Source: Adiantum capillus-veneris (taxonomy: Eukaryota > Streptophyta > Polypodiopsida > Polypodiales > Pteridaceae). From it: a stretch of DNA of 64,000 nt. The notes beneath the pieces are model-generated. The model worked only from the letters and a program-made list of their open reading frames with translations. It made no database searches and had not been told where the DNA came from. Below are positions 23,591-32,889 of the stretch, in pieces. Both the position numbers and the translations under genes were made by a program. The DNA is taken from NCBI GenBank assembly GCA_014529385.2, contig CM043968.1, forward strand, positions 25,050,513-25,114,512. The letters are read 5' to 3'. Position 1 is the first letter of the stretch. Every line of letters begins with the position of its first letter.

Positions 23591-24689
23591 ATCAAAATAC
23601 CACTTAAAAGAGATGATATGCCGCTTAGACCAATGATGGAGGCAAGAGCTTTTGCAAAATGGGGGATTGATTATGTCGGACCCATTTCACCTCCTGCCTA
23701 TAAGACTCATGCACAATACATTGTTGTGGCTACAGACTATCTAACAAAGTGGGTCGAAGCAAAGGCAACTCAAAAAGCGGATGCCAGGACCACGGAACAA
23801 TTTCTATATGAATACGTCTTTGTACGATATGGATTGCCAATAGAAATTGTGAGTGATTGAGGCACACATTTTATAAATGAAGTGATAAAGATCCTTCTAG
23901 ATGAATTCATGGTAATCCATAGGAAATCAGCCCCGTATCATCCACAAGCAAACGGACAAGCTGAAGCAACAAACAAAACCATATGCACGGTCCTTACGAA
24001 GATTGTATCTGAGTCGAGAACTGACTGGGACCAGAAGTTGCATTCAACATTATGGGCATATAGGGTAGCATATAAAACATCAATAGGAACGACCCCGTAT
24101 AACATGGTTTTTGGGCTAAATGCTATCTTACCAATAGAATTCTTGATTTCAACCTTAAGGGTGGCTAAGGATCTAGAGTGGACAGGGCATGAGCTTTCTG
24201 ATAGAATAGATGACCTGGAAAAGCTAGACGAGCTTCGCCTAAAAGCAGTAGCTTCTATCTACGCTCAAAAAAGGCGACAAAAGGAATTTTTTGATAAGCA
24301 TGTGCAGACTAAAGAGTTTAAGGTTGGGGACTATGTCCTAGTTTACACTCTGAAACAGCATGCTAAGAAACTTAAAAAGCGAGGGATGGGACCTCTGGTG
24401 ATTAAAGATCTATCACCAAGTGGAGCCGTCAAGCTTGCTACATTAGACGGAGAAGAAATGCCCAATTGGATTAGTGGATGCAGAGTGAAAAAGTATCTTT
24501 TGCCGCTAACCCAAGACATGCTTCTCAAAATACATCAAGAAAAGCTGCGTGTCCAGAAAAAGAAAAAGATTGTGGAGGAAGCGCAAGCCGAGGCGAAGGA
24601 AAGAATGGAGAAAAGAAGACTACTGCGTCAAAAACAGCGCAATGAAGGAGCAATACGAATAAACGCAGTTAGTATAACAGAAATGGATA

Positions 24690-25080
24690 ATGACAAAGAA
24701 GAACCCATCATTGAATACAAAGTAGGAACCAACCAAATCAAAGCTAGAGCACTATTGGATTCAGGAGCTCAAACTAACCTACTTTCACTCAGTTTGTATA
24801 GACAATTGACAAATGACACTAAATTACAAACTGCCAAGCAAGAGTTAAAGAGTTACTCTGAGAATTCAATCAAAACTGTCGGATGCACAGTTTTACATAT
24901 ACAGATTAACCAGTATGTGTATCCTCATATGTTTTACGTGGTTGAAGACCAAGCTACACAACATCCATTATTGCTAGGACAACCATGGCAGAAGCAGTAC
25001 AATGCAATGATTGACTGGAATTTTAAATCAGTGCTTATCAAATACGAAGGTGAAAGTCAATCAGTTAAGTTCACCAAAGG
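24690..25080 (+). other. PR2: second retropepsin-like domain in E2, after integrase
   Basis: ALLDSGAQTNLLS, with Asp-Ser-Gly-Ala at 24758-24769, is followed by a beta-rich stretch (TVGCTVLHIQI, FYVVEDQ) and LLLGQPWQKQY near 24970, the usual hydrophobic-LG-Q/R-P closing motif. The spacing of about 70 residues between active-site loop and closing motif suits a retropepsin. It is diverged from PR1 of the same polyprotein, so it is not a recent copy. Confidence 0.78.
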
Positions 25081-25129
25081 AGCAGAGCCAACTCCAAGGG
25101 AAGAATCCAAGCACAAAGGTAAACAACAA

Positions 25130-25600
25130 CTAGAGAAAAAGAAGAAGCAATGGCAACCAAAAGTTTCTATACAACTGGATTGCTCTTCGACGAGGAACTC
25201 TCAACAGTGGAAATGGAAGACAAGCAATAATATAACAGCTCAACCTTGGGAAAAAACGGAGTCAAAGTTGGTATGGAGACCAAAAAAGGTTGTGACAGAG
25301 GAAACAAAGGTGGAAAACAGAGTCTTCAATACCAGACAACAGAGTGATTCCAAACAATCAAGGACAGTGAAACAGATCTGGATTCCAAAGAAGTTCATGA
25401 CGGCACAAAGCTATAGCAAGCAAATTTGGATCCCAAAGATTTGTAAACAGGAACTCCTTTCAGTACAATCCACGGAAACTCCTAGGTATTTCAAGGCGAG
25501 GAAATCAACACAAAGAACAAAGCAGGTTTGGGTCGCAAAGAGTTTGTGGCAAGCACAAGCGAAGCGGAAGCGGATTTGGATTGTGCAAAAGAACAACAAG
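25130..25600 (+). other. Trp-X-Pro-Lys repeat tail of E2 pol
   Basis: A basic, low-complexity tail contains KQWQPK, LVWRPKK, KQIWIPKK, KQIWIPK, KQVWVAK and KRIWIVQ at intervals of about 15-40 residues. E3 has the same motif series. Possible roles are nucleic-acid binding or target choice; neither is shown. Confidence 0.7.
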
Positions 25601-25808
25601 GTAAAGAAGAATCCATCTACTGATTCTACTACCGCAGTGCCAAAACCAACCCAAAACCCGACCACCAATCCTTCAATCAAACAAAGAGCAGCTTTATTGG
25701 AAAGACTGTTGTATCATCGCTCTACAATTGCAGTGGGAACTTATGACCAAAACAACTACAATGCTTCGCCCATAGAAAATTCATAGTCATCCAGGAGGAC
25801 TCAGACTA

Positions 25809-25820
25809 GGAGGGGGGGAG
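25809..25820 (+). other. Internal polypurine tract of E2
   Basis: GGAGGGGGGGAG here is identical to the 12 bases directly before the 3' LTR (31933-31944). It lies 23 bases after the pol stop. Confidence 0.75.
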
Positions 25821-27443
25821 GTATACAGGTATACAGGAGCTACAAAGCAGCTACAAGCGACAAAAACAAGAAAAACAAAAATTATATTACAATGGCAGTG
25901 TCTTACATGATTTTGTAATTTTTATGTTTGATTGCGGATATTGATAATATTTATACCCTTATATACCTTGTTTTGCAACAAGAAGAGATCAAATGATGAA
26001 TTTGGGTCTCTAGACGTGTAAATATCACTAAATAAGAGTGTGTTTGGAGCTAAAAAGTGGAAAAAAGTGGTAATCCAAGTCCAGAAATCACAAATAAGTG
26101 TATATTCATATACACAGGGTTACCAGCTATTTATTGTGTATGTTTGGAATTTTTTGGCTTCAATTTGCTATTTTTCTTTATTTTTTATGATTTTCTTAAT
26201 AAAAGTAAAAGAAAAATAAAAAAGCAGGTGAAACGAGATCAGAAAAAAGAAAAGAATAGATGGTGATGATCCTAATGATAAGGGCAACCCATGGTAAAAA
26301 TTGAGTATAATTCGGGAAAAGTTGCGGGAAACCCGAAATGACAGAATTTTGGCAAAGTGGACAGATTTCTCAGAAACAGGTCAAACGGAGTCCAAATTGA
26401 GAATTTTCAAATCGTAAAGTGCATTTCACGACGAGATAGGAGCACATGTCAAATTTGGTAACAAGTGATCCGAGAAGTCCGAAGTTAAGTATTTTTCACA
26501 TCACTTTCAAGCTCATTTCCACTATTACCTTCTTGGAGAGAGCAAAAAGCACACAGGAGCATCCAACCTTCTACAGCCTTCTACGACTGCTACGAGAGCT
26601 CAGAGGACACCAGACATGAGAGGTAGACTCGTTGCCATAAGCTTTTGATGCTTATCGTTAACTTTTGTCGCGAAAACTGACCAAAACCAAGAAACAAGAG
26701 CAGACGGGGAATGGGGAAGAATGCTAGGTAGGGGCACAAACGCCTAACCAAACCTTGCAAGAACTTATAGGTGGGTTACCCTAGTATAGAAGATGGGTTT
26801 CTAACACTCAAAGCTCGAGAAAGAACGACTAGAAAAACCCTAGGTCAACAAAGCCTGCAAGAGGCAAACAGGAAAAAGTTGTCGAAATGACACGAAACTT
26901 CACAGGAAGTTCAACCACATCAAGGACAATGCAACCATAGAGTATCTCCAGGTTTGGACCACCAAAAGTAGGTCGGAACAACCATTTCGGCTGCGGACAC
27001 TCGGCTGCGGACACACAAAGCGTCATTTTGGCATAACGACTGAAATTGACGACCGAATGAAATGAAACTTCACAAGCAGCTTCAAATATACATGGATGAC
27101 TTATGTTTGCAAGCAAAACCCAAAAGAAAGCTGATTCACTTACCGATGGTGAAAAAGACGCTTTCGGGCAACCAAATGGAGAAAGATGGAGAACGGGGAG
27201 CCAAAGTCAAGTTCAACCAAATAGATGGCTTCACAACATATCCAATGAGCTGGAAATGCAACTCTCGAGAAGAAAAGTTGAAGAAATTCAACTCCAAGGC
27301 AAAAAGATGACTTCGGAGACTGAAATGCCTATAAGGGGGCTTTTTAGCTAAATTGATGACTTTTTAAGTTGAAAACTAGTTAGCAGGGCTTAGGGCACTA
27401 GCACAAAGCATTCTTTGCACAAAAAGACCAACATTTCAAGAAA

Positions 27444-28453
27444 AGACATCATACGCGTATGATGTCTCACAGCATGAATTTCACATCCATTTCAACATTT
27501 GAGTGCATAGCCTCATTCCACATGTTAATCACATCCTATGAACCAAGTATCATGAGAATTGGAGTTAGAAAACCCAAGGAAAACCAAAAAGACGCAAATT
27601 AGGCCATAAAATTGATTTTTGGTCCTAATTTTGTCAAAATAACTCCAAACTCAATGAAACTTTGTAGGATTGTTGATTAACACATCTACAAGCTATCTGG
27701 AACCAAAAAGCACCATTTTGACACAAAAGACATCATACGCGTATGATGTCTATTTGCACTTACAGAGCCAAAACTGCTCATTTGTCATCATACATCCATT
27801 ATATATATCTAATACATGCTACATATGAAATTTGGAACCATTTGGTCAAGTGGATCACCCCATTAGCCCAATTGAGGGAAAATCCTTCATCTAAAGCCTA
27901 TTTTTGGCCCAAATCCAACATCTCAAGTCCAAACCAAGATTTAAGTAGAGACAGTCCTTCACTAGTACATGGGGAGTCCACAGAACCAATCCCATGCAAA
28001 ATTGATGAAAAAGACATCATACGCGTATGATGTCTCCAGAGCCATTTTTAGCCCAAAATCTATCCAAACTTCATAAATCCACTGAATAAGCCTATCTAAA
28101 GCCAAATCCAAGCTTATAGAGAAATTTGGTCCAAAAATACACTAAAAGACATCATACGCGTATGATGTCTCACTATGTGATTTTGGCACCTCAGGGCTTC
28201 AACCACCAAACAGAAGTGATCTACATGCCATTTGAAAGTGAACCACCAAGTTTTATCCAATTTGGATCATAAAATCCAATTCCCTTTCAAAATTTTTCCA
28301 AGAGCCAGAACTGGACTAAACTGGCCAAAACTTGACCAAATGGGATCCAAACTCAAATCCAAGCATATGATACTCATATGTACACTATCAGCTACAAGCA
28401 CAACCAATATGAAGTCATTTTGACACAAAAGACATCATACGCGTATGATGTCT
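27444..28453. repeat. Palindrome set between E2 pol and ORF3 (5 perfect copies)
   Basis: Five perfect copies of AGACATCATACG plus its reverse complement lie at 27444-27467, 27728-27751, 28012-28035, 28147-28170 and 28430-28453. The spacings are 284, 284, 135 and 283 bp. Sequence between copies is only weakly similar, so the palindrome is the conserved part. Confidence 0.95.
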
Positions 28454-28589
28454 CCAGCATGATTTTGAGCCCATTTTGCATATTTTTTCACCTACCTTGC
28501 ATCCTTAGGCCCTGAATAGCTCATGTTTCAATTTTCAAGTCATTTGAATAGTTAAAAGCTTCATTTCGGCTTTCAGTACTAAAAAGACG

Positions 28590-28614
28590 CTAACTTCTGA
28601 AATTGGAGTTACAG
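28590..28614 (+). promoter_or_regulatory. Candidate branch point and 3' splice site for E2 ORF3
   Basis: ACGCTAACTT with CTAAC at 28590-28594 is followed about 20 bases on by GTTACAG|GATCC. E3 has ACGCTAACTT and GCAACAG|GATCT at the same place and spacing, directly before its ORF3 ATG. Conservation outside the coding region suggests splicing. Confidence 0.5.
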
Positions 28615-28619
28615 GATCC

Positions 28620-31600
28620 ATAGATTCCGCCAAGTCATCGGCAACGAAGAGAAAAAGACCGACAATCAAAGATGCTCTTGCAGAAGCAGAACCCTTTGAC
28701 ATTCCAGCAGAAACCCTCAAGCCAACCAAAACTTGGGTGGAGGAAGCAGTATTGGAGAAAGAGGGAATAAAGATATACCAGGGGACTTTCAGAGATCCTC
28801 AAGGGCAAGCGGTGGATGTACCGATGATCCCACAGGAATTGGTAGACTATAGCAGGTCAGAAGACATCAGCAGGTACCTAGAAAGGGCAGACTTGCACAA
28901 TTTCTTCACCTCGAGACCATCAGGTGTGGATACAAGAAGAGTGTACGAGTTGGCAACATCCATTCAGAAGGATGGAAAAGCCACATTGACAGCCATGGAT
29001 GGAGAGAAAGTTGAAGTACAGATCACTCCGCAGCTCATTGCAGACGCATTGAAGCTGCACAACAAAGGGAGCTTGGTCAGGGAAAGAAGGGAGGCCATAG
29101 AGGTCTATGGGTCCAAGAAGCAAAATGCAACCTATGGAGATATGGCGGACCCAAGAGCGGCAACCCTTTGCCGACTGTACAACCAGTTTCTCCATGTTTG
29201 CAGTAAGAGACCGCAAAAGTATACGACACCACCCCATGCCATTGCGACCACCATCACATGGGCATTAAAGAGCAATATGCCAAAAGAGGTGAATTACGCT
29301 CAACACATCCACGAGCAAGTAATTTCCATGCACAACGAGAAGCCAAAGTACATAGGAGGAGCGGAAATTCTGACAAGAATAGCTTATGAAGCTATTGGAG
29401 CTAGAGATCAGTGGCCAAAGGTTCCCTCCCAGAATGAGTGGCTTAGAGAAGCCGACGAGGAGGAAGAACAGCCCGAAGTATCCAAGAGGGCATCCACAAG
29501 AGCACGCCGGAAACTAGAAGTAGTTTCAGAACCTGCAGAGGATGTGGACGAGCCGCTTAAGAAGAAAGTAAAGAAGAAGGTTGCTCCCAAGCAAACCAAA
29601 AGTCAGAAAGCGGCAAGAATGGAAAGACTAGTGGAGCAGTTTAGAGCAGAAAGAGCTCTAAAGGGTGACTTTGAAGAAAAGTGGGTGCCAGACCCCACTA
29701 AAGTCGGAACTAGCTCAGCCAGGCCACATATTGATCAATACGATCAATATATCAAAGCTTATGAGGAGTCAGAGGCTATTCTAGAGCAACAACCTGTCGA
29801 GCCATACACTGAAGAGGAGGTACAACAATTAAAAGCTGAGCTGAAAAAAGACGACAAGGGGAAAAGGAAAGTAGATGAGTCTACTAAGCCTCAAGAGATA
29901 GACGGGCAAGCCGACAAAGGGAAATCCAAGGAAGCTGAGGACAGATATCCCTCTATGACTGATGTACCAAGCCCGAAGAAGACGGAAAAAATTGTGGAGG
30001 AAACCACAGTAGAGGTGGACACAGAGGATTTGGAAAAGCCAGAGGCCGAGACCAAAGAAAAGAAGATAGATCCAGTTCAGCAAAAGAGAAATGATTATGA
30101 GGATCTGGTAGCTATAGGATACACTGAAGAAGAGTCCCTTGAGGCAGTTTATGGGATCACACTACAAAAACAAGATAAACGGAGAGGGATGGAGGAAAAG
30201 ACAGAGAGTAAAAAAGAAAGTGAAGAGAAACTGGACGAACCGAACGTACTAGAAGAGCCAAAGCCAATGGAGGTGGTGGCAGAAAGATCTTTAGAGTTGA
30301 CAGATGAAGATGAAAAAGACATGCACATAGTGCATGAACTGCTCAGCAAGATAAAAGAAAGATCCAAGGCAAAGGAAGTAGAGATGGAGACAGCCAAACA
30401 AAGGGAAGCGGAGTTGCAGAGGAAATTAGAGAATGCTATGACTGAATCTAAAAGTCATAAAGCATCACTCTATGAAGCGGAAAACGAGAGAGATGGCTTG
30501 ATACTTCAGCTAGCCGAGGCTTCAAGAGAAGTAACAAGTGCACAGGAAGCAAGGGAACGGATAGAGGATGACTTGGAGGCGGCTAAGGATGAGCTCATTG
30601 AGCTAAGGGAGAGAGTCGAGCTCCAAGAAAGAACAATCACTAGACTCAGGACTACCCCTTGAGCTAGCAGAGCAGGAACCAAACAAGAGGGAGTTATCAT
30701 ACCAGCTTTGGAAGACCAGGTCCAAAGCTTACAAAGAGAGCTGAGATTAGAGCAAGTGCAAAGGTTGCACATTGCGGAGGGATCATTGGCCGCAGAGGAG
30801 AGGCTCACATTAGAAAATCAAACACTACGGACAGAGAATGAGGCCCTCCGCAAACAGCTCCAAGATCTACAAGAGCAACAAAGAAGAGAGACAGAGACAC
30901 CACACGAAGAATCAGGTGGAGCAGCCATAGAGCTACCAGAAACTGGAGAGGCAACCACAATTGAAGATCCAGCCCCAGCTCAAGAGGTGGTCTCGACTTC
31001 AGGAATCTCTGAAGAAGAAGAAAAAAGGCTCAATGACCAAATAGAAAAGTCAGCAGAGGAGAGTGCCAAGGCGGAAATGGAATGGGAGAGGAGACTCCTA
31101 ATCTCCATTAGACTTCAGGGACTAGACACAAAAGTGCTCCATGAACAGTGGATGCAACCCAGCTTGCCTTTCCCTTTGATGAAATTTGAAGTGCTAAAGA
31201 CGAAAAAGAGAATAGAGGAGGAGCAGTATGTCGCTCTTTACGAAGGCGACATCACAAAGGAGGAACAATCAAAGAAGATAGTAGATTCACAACCTAAATG
31301 GAGGAAAGGTTGGCTGAACAAATACCCAGCCTACCTCATCTACTTGGTGGAGGCACCAAAGGAGATTCGGGAGGATGCAACCTTCTGCCCGGTGCCAAGA
31401 GTCCGAAACTGGAAAGAGCATGGCAGGATTGCATAAAAGAAGCCAAATTGGCTTAATTACCCCAGGATGCCAGGACCAAAGGCAAGAGAGAGAATAGGTA
31501 AAGCCTACATGGTCAAAACCCTAACGGGCACCATCAAGCTCTTTACTAGATCTCCTGACCTTTCGTGTCAGATGCTCAAGAAAATCTGCAGGACTCTCTT

Positions 31601-31895
31601 AGCTTGCATTGAAGTGTTCGCGCCAGAAAAAGCCACGACCTCGAGTCTGCTATCGACGGCCGACACAGTGACTGATATGATGTACGATCTTTCATTGCAG
31701 CCTTCTCTAAAAGTGTTACACCTCCTATACCAAAGGATTATGTTTTTGCCTAGCTTCCACATGCAAACATTCGAAGAAGCTTTCTACACCGGCTTTTTCA
31801 CCCACGAAAGCAAAATATTTGGCCCAACCTTGACCATCGGCAACCTACGATACGAATCACATTTGCAGATGCTCAAGACGACAGGACTTTATTGA
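28620..31895 (+). pseudogene. E2 ORF3: large coiled-coil protein of unknown function
   Basis: The frame is open from 28620, where the ATG present in E3 has become ATA, to a stop at 31893-31895, about 1,090 codons. There are only two internal stops (TGA 30660, TAA 31434). Parts: a basic start (SATKRKRPTIKDALAEAEPF), a globular domain of about 230 residues with RPQKYTTPPHAIATTITWAL, then charged linkers. A coiled coil spans about 30300-30900, and a conserved C-terminal domain (31130-31895) has WMQPSLPFPLMKFE, VDSQPKWRKGWLNKYP, VKTLTGTIKLFTRSPDL and EEAFYTGFF. The globular N-terminal domain recalls the plant transposon-protein domain PF20167, but I hold that only weakly. There is no transmembrane helix, so an envelope role is unlikely. 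Position after pol and the splice-like site suggest a separate protein from a subgenomic RNA. Confidence 0.8.
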
Positions 31896-31932
31896 CCAAG
31901 CATAAAAGTCATGTCAAGGACGACATGAACGC

Positions 31933-31944
31933 GGAGGGGGGGAG
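31933..31944 (+). other. E2 3' polypurine tract
   Basis: GGAGGGGGGGAG lies directly before the 3' LTR start TGTTGAGCC at 31945. It is the usual primer for plus-strand DNA synthesis. Confidence 0.93.
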
Positions 31945-32884
31945 TGTTGAGCCAGCAGAGGATCACACCCACATTTTTGCTCACACTCATCATTTTGTAA
32001 CCATTGATTGTAAAAAATGTCTTTCCGACATTAAATTTGATTCGAGCCATTCATTAAGTAACGGGACTCAATTGAGTTTCCAGCTTGTAATCCCGAAGTA
32101 ATTTCACTTGCTGATGTAATTAGTTAGAGATGTTCTCACCTCCAAGGCTGAGGTATATAAGCCAAAGTTTTTGTAACCTAGGGGGATTCAGATTATTAAT
32201 CAAAGTGAGTTTTTGAGCGCCGTGACTGTGTTTGAGAGAGAGTGAGAGAGAGAGAGAGTCTTATCTACTTGCTACGAGAGCTACGGAGCCGCCATTGGAG
32301 AAGCGACACCGCCATTGTGTTAGCAACGGCGAGAGCTACGCACAGATACCAAGAGTGCGCGCTATCGGCTTCTATGTGTGGTAAGTTCCTACGAGCTTCG
32401 GTGTGAGTTTTCTTCCAACTCGTGTGTCGGAATGGAGTGTGCAGCATATCTATAGAACCACAACGAGTAGAGCTACACATTGGTAGCATCGGGGTCAAGT
32501 TTCGATCACCTATATTTTTCGGCCTGTCTTCATACGCGTTTGCCGCACGGAGTGGTTATAGTTTGATTTTGCAGTTCAAGTCTTTAGGGTGTTGTTCTTA
32601 CCTAGTGTATAGACTTCCCCTCTAGTTTGAGATCGATTCAATGATTCTAGATCCTGTTTCGTATAGCATTCGTTCGTAGTAAGGATTTCAGTCACTTGCA
32701 TATTTTAGAACTTAGATTTGATTTCCTTAGTAGTGATTGTCATTAGAAGGTCGAGTAGGTGATTTGACACCCACCTAGTTGTTTCCATGCGCCTGCGGGT
32801 CAAGCTCCGTCCTCGTCTGACAAATTCTGTTGTTGGTTGAGTTCTCGCTATTTAGCTTCCGTTAGCGACGTAACCGCCTTAACA
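31945..32884 (+). repeat. E2 3' LTR, 940 bp
   Basis: It has the same ends as the 5' LTR, plus a 298-bp segment (about 32231-32528) that the 5' copy lacks. That segment starts with GAGA repeats and has GAGAGCTACGC-type sequence resembling the E3 LTR in reverse, so it is more likely a deletion in the 5' copy than an insertion here. Degenerate palindrome half TGTCTTCATACGCGT lies at 32526-32540. Confidence 0.93.
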
Positions 32885-32889
32885 TTTGG
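32885..32889 (+). other. Target site duplication of E2, right copy (TTTGG)
   Basis: It matches GTTGG at 14118-14122 except for one base. Confidence 0.8.

Larger units (their letters stand above)
17648..25786 (+). pseudogene. E2 gag C-terminus and pol polyprotein (PR1, RT, RNase H, IN, PR2, Trp-repeat tail)
   Basis: This is one frame of about 2,710 codons with only two stops (TAA at 22970, TGA at 23858). Order: capsid end (17648-17880), proline-rich linker, two zinc knuckles of the form CX2CX3HX4C (18560-18680), charged region, retropepsin 1 with Asp-Ser-Gly-Ala at 20027-20038 and IILGRPF near 20240, and an acidic/basic spacer. RT follows (about 21400-22330) with IYMDDL at 22020-22035, then RNase H (22440-22810). 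Next come two zinc-binding modules (23060-23210 and 23450-23590), the integrase core (23650-24000) and its C-terminal domain (24300-24520). A second retropepsin-like domain (24690-25080) and a Trp-motif tail (25130-25600) end the protein. The TGA lies just after the second catalytic Asp of integrase (SD*GTHF). Joined with gag, the ancestral polyprotein would be about 3,200 residues. Confidence 0.92.
25787..28614 (+). other. E2 non-coding region between pol and ORF3
   Basis: About 2.8 kb without a supported gene. It starts with an internal polypurine tract (25809-25820) and GTATACAG tandem copies. It holds a 23-base exact copy of the RT active-site coding sequence (27084-27106) and five palindromes at 27444-28453. 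It ends with a branch-point-like CTAAC (28590-28594) and TTACAG (28609-28614) before ORF3. E3 has a similar but diverged region. Confidence 0.75.
14123..32884 (+). mobile_element. Giant Ty3/gypsy retrotransposon E2, 18.8 kb, nested in E3
   Basis: The LTRs are at 14123-14764 and 31945-32884. The primer site is 14767-14784 and the polypurine tract 31933-31944. Gag and pol occupy 16185-25786, and ORF3 occupies 28620-31895. Two long non-coding regions, 14785-16184 and 25787-28619, carry repeated palindromes. The LTRs share TGTTGAGCC...TTAACA ends and differ by roughly a dozen substitutions over the ~642 shared bases, so the insertion is fairly recent. The element is much longer than typical gypsy elements because of its extra domains and ORF3. 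Protein order matches E3, and sequence similarity to E3 is high in pol, but the LTRs are mostly unalike, so E2 and E3 are separate families. Confidence 0.95.

Noticed and set aside
27062-27310. Short ORF with IYMDDL as a truncated RT gene
   Set aside because: Only 23 bases match RT; the rest of the frame shows no RT similarity. It is reported as a short patch instead.
27444-28453. Regularly spaced palindromes as a CRISPR array
   Set aside because: The spacers are 100-260 bp, vary in length, and lie in a plant retrotransposon; there are no cas genes.
28620-31895. ORF3 as an envelope gene
   Set aside because: There is no signal peptide, membrane helix or Cys-rich ectodomain; it is charged and forms coiled coils.
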